DNA from: Clostridia bacterium
Lineage (GTDB): Bacteria; Bacillota; Clostridia; Christensenellales; UBA1242
Assembly (NCBI GenBank): GCA_017503445.1
Contig: JAFVTB010000046.1
Span: forward strand, 1 to 9,712
DNA length: 9,712 nt
Direction of reading: 5' to 3'
The position numbers were made by a program, and so were the translations under genes. Below are positions 6,324-9,712 of this stretch, piece by piece; the stretch's first letter is position 1, and every line of letters starts with the position of its first letter. The notes under the pieces were generated by a model. The model worked only from the letters and a program-made list of their open reading frames with translations, made no database searches and was not told where the DNA came from.

Positions 6324-6393
6324 TGTGTTTAACCTCCTTTTGGACAATATTGGGCTGGTTTTCCAGCCAAGGAAGAGTTAAAATAAACTCTTG
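6324..6393 (-). promoter_or_regulatory. Structured 5' leader of rpsF mRNA
   Basis: The predicted mRNA begins near 6393 and forms two hairpins. A 5'-terminal one has arms 6386-6392 and 6373-6379 (7 bp, 6-base loop). A GC-rich one has arms 6363-6368 and 6353-6358 (6 bp, AAAA loop on the mRNA). They precede the SD at 6333-6338. The second hairpin has no U tract, so it is not a terminator. It may be the S6:S18 autoregulatory leader, but I could not match the known consensus. Confidence 0.45.
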
Positions 6394-6399
6394 ATGCCG

Positions 6400-6429
6400 A
6401 TTATAACACAGCTTGAAAAATTTTTCAAG
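6400..6429 (-). promoter_or_regulatory. Strong promoter of rpsF-ssb-rpsR, -35 inside a palindrome
   Basis: On the minus strand: -35 TTGAAA (6423-6428), a 17-base spacer and a perfect -10 TATAAT (6400-6405). The -35 lies within a perfect 18-base palindrome (6412-6429), CTTGAAAAA followed at once by TTTTTCAAG. Confidence 0.85.
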
Positions 6430-6454
6430 GGTTTGCAAAAAAAAACTTTTCATT

Positions 6455-6516
6455 TTCGCCAAAATGCGCGCAAATGCCATAAAACATGAAAAAAAACGCC
6501 GCAAAAAAGATATTAT
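6455..6516 (+). promoter_or_regulatory. Candidate Spo0A box and -10 box of spoIIGA-sigE
   Basis: TTCGCCA at 6455-6461 is the exact reverse complement of a 0A box (TGNCGAA). TATTAT at 6511-6516 is a good -10 box with no matching -35 at 16-18 bases. This agrees with the known spoIIG promoter class, where Spo0A substitutes for a properly placed -35. From this -10, transcription would start around 6523, almost at the start codon. Confidence 0.5.
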
Positions 6517-6525
6517 CATTGCGCT

Positions 6526-7389
6526 ATGGAAGTTTATATTGAAGACATCTTCATTGATAATTTCATCATCAATTTTATTCTTTTATATACAACCGCAAAA
6601 ATTATGCACCTTGATGCCAAATGGTGGCAACTTGCCCTTTCAACAATTTTGGGGGTGGGCGCAAGCATACTTACACTTTTCATAACAATCACAGGATTTG
6701 CGCTGATTGGTTTTAAACTGCTTCTTTCAATTCTTATGGTGCTTTGCATTTGCCGCGCGCCCTCTTATCAAAAATTTTTTCTTTCATATCTTTCGTTTTT
6801 ATGCCTAACGTTCATCATTGGCGGGGCATGCCTTGCACTGGCACTGACTGTGGGCGAAGTGTTTATAAGCGAAAGCGGGCAGGTTTCTTATTCCCTTGCG
6901 CTGCCGATGGGGATAATTATTGGCGTGGCATTTGGGTTTGGATATCTTATAACAAAACTTTTTGTTTCACTAAAAAATCGGCTTATGCGGCAAAACTTTA
7001 TGTTTTCTGCCACGCTTAATGGCGTTAAGATAAAAGCGTTTCTTGACACAGGCAACCGCCTTTGCGATCCAGCATCTGGCAAGCCCATCACAATCATTTC
7101 TTATGAATATTTTGAAAAGATTTTCAAAGATGTTTCGCTTGCCACAATCATAATGCGCAAAAAAAGCGATAAACTTCGGGATATGCACTTTATTAAGGCC
7201 TCAACCATTGCCCCAGATGCACGCGATATCATGGTTTTTTGCGTGGACACGCTGAATCTTTCGCAAAACAAAGAAAAAATCACAATCAAAAATGCGCTTT
7301 TGGGACTTTCGTTTGCAAATCTTGGCAAATCACTTGATTGTGGCCTGCTTTTGAACCCGCTTCTTTTAAACGGAGAATATAATGAATAA
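6526..7389 (+). CDS. spoIIGA: SpoIIGA, membrane aspartic protease that processes pro-sigma-E
   Basis: A 287-residue membrane protease that cleaves the pro-peptide of sigma-E in the mother cell after a signal from SpoIIR of the forespore (not in this window). The N-terminal half (about 1-150) holds several hydrophobic membrane segments, beginning MEVYIEDIFIDNFIINF as in the family. The C-terminal domain has the aspartic-protease motif FLDTGNRLCDP with catalytic D174. Start chosen: ATG 6526, the only in-frame start after the upstream stop (TGA at 6487). It has no SD-like sequence, and the nearest -10 box would give an almost leaderless mRNA. The gene overlaps sigE by 8 bases. Regulation by Spo0A is inferred from a box upstream. 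Confidence 0.93.
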   Translation: MEVYIEDIFIDNFIINFILLYTTAKIMHLDAKWWQLALSTILGVGASILTLFITITGFALIGFKLLLSILMVLCICRAPSYQKFFLSYLSFLCLTFIIGGACLALALTVGEVFISESGQVSYSLALPMGIIIGVAFGFGYLITKLFVSLKNRLMRQNFMFSATLNGVKIKAFLDTGNRLCDPASGKPITIISYEYFEKIFKDVSLATIIMRKKSDKLRDMHFIKASTIAPDARDIMVFCVDTLNLSQNKEKITIKNALLGLSFANLGKSLDCGLLLNPLLLNGEYNE

Positions 7390-8110
7390 ACTTATTAAAC
7401 TTCTTTTAAAACTTAAACTTTGGCTTAACAATAAATGTTTTGACACCGCAGAAGACATTGTTTTTTATATCTGCGGAAATGAGGCGCTTCCCACCCCACT
7501 TTCCCCCGAAGAAGAACGCGTGCTTTTGGAGGAACTTCAAAATGGCAATGCCACCGCGCGCGATAAACTTGTGGAGCATAACCTGCGGCTTGTGGTCTAT
7601 ATCGCCAAAAAGTTTGACAACACAGGGCTTGACCTTGAGGACCTTATTTCAATCGGCGCGATAGGGCTTATAAAAGCGGTGAAAACTTTCAACTATGAAA
7701 AAAATATCAAACTTGCAACCTATGCTTCCCGCTGCATTGAAAACGAGATTTTGATGCAACTTCGCAAAACCAGCCGCATAAAAGGCGAAGTTAGTCTTGA
7801 AGAACCACTTAAATACGACAGCGAAGGCAATGAACTTCTGCTTTCAGACCTTTTGTTTGATGAAAATGCCAACGTTGCCGAAAATTTGGAGCAAGATGCC
7901 GACAAGCAAATTCTTTTATCTTCCATTGAAAAACTTGGCGCGCGCGAGCAAGAGATTATGAAACTTCGCTTTGGGCTTGAGGGCAAAGAAGAACTTACGC
8001 AAAAAGAGGTTGCCGACCTTTTGGGCATCTCCCAAAGCTACATCAGCCGCATTGAAAAGAAAATCCTTGGCAAAATCAAAACCGACCTTCTTAAAGCAAG
8101 CAATATGTAA
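7382..8110 (+). CDS. sigE: RNA polymerase sigma-E factor (pro-form), sporulation
   Basis: A 242-residue early mother-cell sigma factor made as an inactive precursor. Residues 1 to about 29 are the basic, hydrophobic pro-sequence ending IVFYICGNEALP, which matches the SpoIIGA processing region. Region 2 spans about 66-130 (NLRLVVYIAKKFDNTG, EDLISIGAIGLIKAV, LATYASRCIENEI, a nearly invariant sigma-E stretch). The linker is at about 131-175 (GNELLLSDLL). Region 4 is about 176-238, with the helix-turn-helix TQKEVADLLGISQSYISRIEKK. Start ATG 7382 follows SD GGAG (7372-7375) inside the end of spoIIGA, so the two are coupled. The length is normal. The usual next gene sigG is not here. Confidence 0.97.
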   Translation: MNKLIKLLLKLKLWLNNKCFDTAEDIVFYICGNEALPTPLSPEEERVLLEELQNGNATARDKLVEHNLRLVVYIAKKFDNTGLDLEDLISIGAIGLIKAVKTFNYEKNIKLATYASRCIENEILMQLRKTSRIKGEVSLEEPLKYDSEGNELLLSDLLFDENANVAENLEQDADKQILLSSIEKLGAREQEIMKLRFGLEGKEELTQKEVADLLGISQSYISRIEKKILGKIKTDLLKASNM

Positions 8111-8130
8111 AAAAAACCCTTTTAAGGGTT
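8111..8130 (-). terminator. Terminator of the small-gene pair (minus strand)
   Basis: Stem AACCCTT (8115-8121) and AAGGGTT (8124-8130). On the minus strand it ends in a U tract (A run 8109-8116 on the plus strand). On the plus strand no T tract follows, so it suits the minus-strand genes better than sigE. The stop codon of the 61-residue gene overlaps the stem. Confidence 0.78.
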
Positions 8131-8314
8131 AAATTGATTCAATCAAAACTTCTGTGGTTGTCTTGGTTTCTTTGTTATAGATTTTTAAATGTGAAATTTT
8201 ACCCACAAAATCATTAACAACAAAATTTTGTATATAACATTCAAGGTCTTCAATATTCCTTAATGTTATTTTTTTTCTGCTGTCAATTGATTTTTCCATT
8301 TCTTGTAATGTCAT
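8129..8314 (-). CDS. Small protein, unknown function (61 residues)
   Basis: A 61-residue protein without a recognised family. It begins with a charged, probably helical part (MTLQEMEKSIDSRKK) and continues with beta-like segments (ISHLKIYN, TTTEVLIESI). No Cys pair, signal peptide or membrane segment. The ATG at 8314 has an SD AAGGAGAG that lies in the 3' end of the upstream small gene, whose stop is one base away; translation is therefore probably coupled. A terminator overlaps its stop. It is likely real because SD, operon structure and terminator agree. Its tail loosely resembles that of the upstream small gene. Confidence 0.65.
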   Translation of the reverse strand: MTLQEMEKSIDSRKKITLRNIEDLECYIQNFVVNDFVGKISHLKIYNKETKTTTEVLIESI

Positions 8315-8315
8315 T

Positions 8316-8462
8316 TTACTCTCCTTTATAACTTCTTACTGTGATTTTTGCTTTTTGCCCATTTTCCAAATAGACAACAACTTTATCAAGATAATAATAA
8401 ACCTTGTTTGTAATTTCACTATTACAACAAGTTTCAATCATATCAAGCACTTCTTGTTTCAT
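8316..8462 (-). CDS. Small protein, unknown function (48 residues), first gene of pair
   Basis: Encodes 48 residues beginning MKQEVLDMIETCC and ending with a Lys/Gly/Glu tail. An N-terminal helix (about 1-17, with adjacent Cys residues 12-13) is followed by strand-like VYYYLDKVVVYLENGQ and KAKITVRSY. It has an excellent SD AGGAGG six bases before the ATG, on the minus strand near 8469-8474. Only one base lies between its stop and the start of the next small gene, so the pair is an operon, and it is read from the promoter at 8515-8543. No family recognised. The position beside a divergent HTH regulator suggests regulation by that gene. An adaptor, antitoxin-like or DNA-binding partner are all possible but unsupported. 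Confidence 0.65.
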   Translation of the reverse strand: MKQEVLDMIETCCNSEITNKVYYYLDKVVVYLENGQKAKITVRSYKGE

Positions 8463-8592
8463 GAATTCCTCCTTTTTAAATTTAACATTGTAATGATATC
8501 GTTAAATCTACCCCATAATAGCACCTTTTCTTAAGTTGTGCAACGATTTCATAACAACTTTTTGTAAGGTTTTTGTGAAGGAAGGTGTTGTT
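8463..8592. promoter_or_regulatory. Divergent regulatory region of the HTH/small-gene cassette
   Basis: A minus-strand promoter is clear: -35 TTGCAC (8538-8543), a 17-base spacer and -10 TATTAT (8515-8520). Two inverted repeats have the same 14-base gap: TTTAAC (8481-8486) with GTTAAA (8501-8506), and AAGTTGT (8533-8539) with ACAACTT (8554-8560). The second overlaps the -35. A plus-strand promoter is less clear; CATAAT (8514-8519) could be a -10, with TTGTAA (8489-8494) 19 bases upstream. Confidence 0.6.
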
Positions 8593-9045
8593 ATGATGAA
8601 TTTTGTTGAAAAAGTTAGGTTTTTGTCAAATATGTACGATTATAGTCAAACGGATATTGCAAATGGAACGGGGATTTCAAAAAATCAAATAAGTAAGTAT
8701 GTCAGCGGGATTTATCTTCCAACATTAAAAAATGCACTTAAACTATCAAAATTTTTTGACTGCTCCCTTGATTATTTATTTGGCATTGAAAATATACCAA
8801 ACAAATATAATGCGCCATTGGGCGCGCCAAATTTTGAATTATTTTTTGAAAGACTTGAAAAACTGACACAAGGTAAATCGCTTCTTTCCATTTGTAAAGA
8901 ATTTAATTTGACAAGAAATTCATTTTATGAGTGGAAATACAAACGCACTTTTCCAACAATGGAAAACCTTATCAAACTTGCCCTTGCATTTGATGTCAGC
9001 ATTGAATTTTTAATCGGCAGAACCGATGACCCAAAACGTGTTTAA
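8593..9045 (+). CDS. Transcription regulator with two XRE-type HTH domains
   Basis: A 150-residue DNA-binding protein. The first XRE/Cro-type HTH spans about 6-64 (QTDIANGTGISKNQISKYVSGIYLP). A second spans about 85-142, with SICKEFNLTRNSFYEWK and FPTMENLIKLALAF. Residues 19-64 and 97-142 align without gaps over 46 positions, with 12 identities, including P-T, F-D-x-S and the ending L-x-G. Start chosen: ATG 8593 (the next codon is also ATG) with SD AAGGAAGG at 8578-8585; a TTG 19 codons upstream would cover the SD. It has no ligand-binding, protease or dimerisation tail. It faces the small-gene pair and is probably its repressor and an autoregulator. A terminator follows. Family assignment is secure; targets are inferred. 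Confidence 0.9.
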   Translation: MMNFVEKVRFLSNMYDYSQTDIANGTGISKNQISKYVSGIYLPTLKNALKLSKFFDCSLDYLFGIENIPNKYNAPLGAPNFELFFERLEKLTQGKSLLSICKEFNLTRNSFYEWKYKRTFPTMENLIKLALAFDVSIEFLIGRTDDPKRV

Positions 9046-9052
9046 AATAAAA

Positions 9053-9082
9053 AAACCCCTTGCCTTGTGGGTTTATTTTTTT
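9053..9082. terminator. Bidirectional terminator between the HTH regulator and hisS
   Basis: Stem AAACCC (9053-9058) and GGGTTT (9069-9074) around a 10-base loop. A T run follows on the plus strand (9076-9082), and an A run precedes it, giving a U tract on the minus strand. It overlaps the hisS stop codon. Confidence 0.8.
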
Positions 9083-9712
9083 ATATTCTCTATTGCTTCC
9101 GCTGGGGGGCAGGTGATTTGGGTTGATGTCTTCATATTTTTTAGGGTGATGATGCCGGATTTTTCTTCATCTTCGCCCAAAATCACAGCAAACGGGATTT
9201 GGCTTTTGTTGGCATAGTTCATTTTGTTTTTGAACTTGACATCTTCAAAAAACACTTCGGTTTTTATATTATTTTCGCGAAAGAAATTTGCCACACTTAT
9301 GGCATATGGAACTTGCGCGGGCGACATTGGAATCACAAGCACATCGCAAAGCGTTTTTGAAAAATCCAGCATTTCATTGGCGCGCAGAATATCAAAAAGG
9401 CGCGTAAGCCCAATGCAAATTCCAACACCCGGAAGGGTTTTATCGGTATAGGCACTTGCAAGGTTGTCATAACGGCCGCCACTGGCGATGCTTCCCACAT
9501 TTTCTTTGCCAACCAAAAAGGTTTCATAAACTGTGCCGGTGTAATAATCCAAGCCGCGGGCAATTGACAGGTTGATTGCAAAAAACTTTTCGGGGATTCC
9601 AAAGTTTTCAAGCCCACTTACCACTGCGGCAAGCTCACTTATTCCCGCGTTAAAGGTGTCATTATCAACGCCAAACGCTTTCAGGTTTTCAATCACTTCG
9701 CGCGCACTGCCC
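9073..9712 (-). CDS. hisS: Histidyl-tRNA synthetase, 3' part (5' end outside window)
   Basis: Class II aminoacyl-tRNA synthetase that charges tRNA-His. About 212 C-terminal residues are visible and the frame stays open to the window edge (Gly-Ser-Ala-Arg-Glu precede the GTG at 9696), so this GTG is an internal Val. Families are near 420 residues, so about half is off the window. Visible signatures: the HisRS-specific ARGLDYYTGTVYE (about 9523-9561), GGRYDNL, PGVGICIGLTRL (motif 3), then the alpha/beta anticodon-binding domain from CDVLVIPMS to GEDEEKSGIITLK. The C terminus is short and normal. Its terminator is shared with the opposing regulator gene. Confidence 0.97.
   Translation of the reverse strand, partial: GSAREVIENLKAFGVDNDTFNAGISELAAVVSGLENFGIPEKFFAINLSIARGLDYYTGTVYETFLVGKENVGSIASGGRYDNLASAYTDKTLPGVGICIGLTRLFDILRANEMLDFSKTLCDVLVIPMSPAQVPYAISVANFFRENNIKTEVFFEDVKFKNKMNYANKSQIPFAVILGEDEEKSGIITLKNMKTSTQITCPPAEAIENIKK

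Noticed and set aside
6464..6685. Plus-strand open frame starting MRANAIKHEKK that runs into spoIIGA
   Set aside because: It lacks an SD, overlaps spoIIGA in another frame by 160 bases and has a poly-Lys/Arg start typical of A-rich spacer DNA.
8109..9060. Direct repeat AAAAAAACCC at both ends of the accessory cassette as possible attachment sites
   Set aside because: Both copies are the A-tract and stem of terminators, so the likeness is explained without integration; no integrase or transposase is present.

Overview
The window looks like a chromosomal stretch from a low-GC, endospore-forming Firmicute of the Clostridia type. It carries spo0A, spoIIGA and sigE, strong Shine-Dalgarno (SD) sites, AT-rich intergenic DNA and sigma-A-like promoters. 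A gut-type uncultured Clostridia lineage would fit, but nothing here fixes genus or family. Both ends are cut inside genes: pgk (missing its 5' part) at the left and hisS (missing its 5' part) at the right.

Left part (1-2805): the 3' end of pgk with its terminator, an AT-rich gap, then a secreted M1-family zinc metallopeptidase. This runs tail-to-tail, with a 4-base overlap, into a monocistronic rplI on the minus strand. Next, on the plus strand, is spo0A (the sporulation master regulator), behind a 241-base divergent spacer full of small repeats, and closed by its own terminator.

Middle part (3811-6411): a two-gene operon of secreted proteins that I do not recognise, with a clear promoter, a TTG start on the first gene and a terminator. 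It converges on the minus-strand rpsF-ssb-rpsR operon, the classic S6/SSB/S18 replication-translation operon, which has a strong promoter and a structured leader.

Right part (6412-9712): divergent from rpsF is spoIIGA-sigE, overlapping by 8 bases. These encode the membrane protease and its substrate pro-sigma-E, the first mother-cell sigma factor. A candidate Spo0A box lies upstream, so Spo0A from this window probably activates this operon. sigG, the usual next gene, is absent. In its place is a small accessory cassette: two tiny coupled genes on the minus strand and a divergent regulator with two helix-turn-helix domains. Then hisS begins on the minus strand.

The best candidates for something undescribed are the secreted two-gene operon (3831-5233) and the regulator plus small-protein cassette (8111-9082). 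No RNA genes, CRISPR arrays, insertion sequences or phage structural genes were seen.
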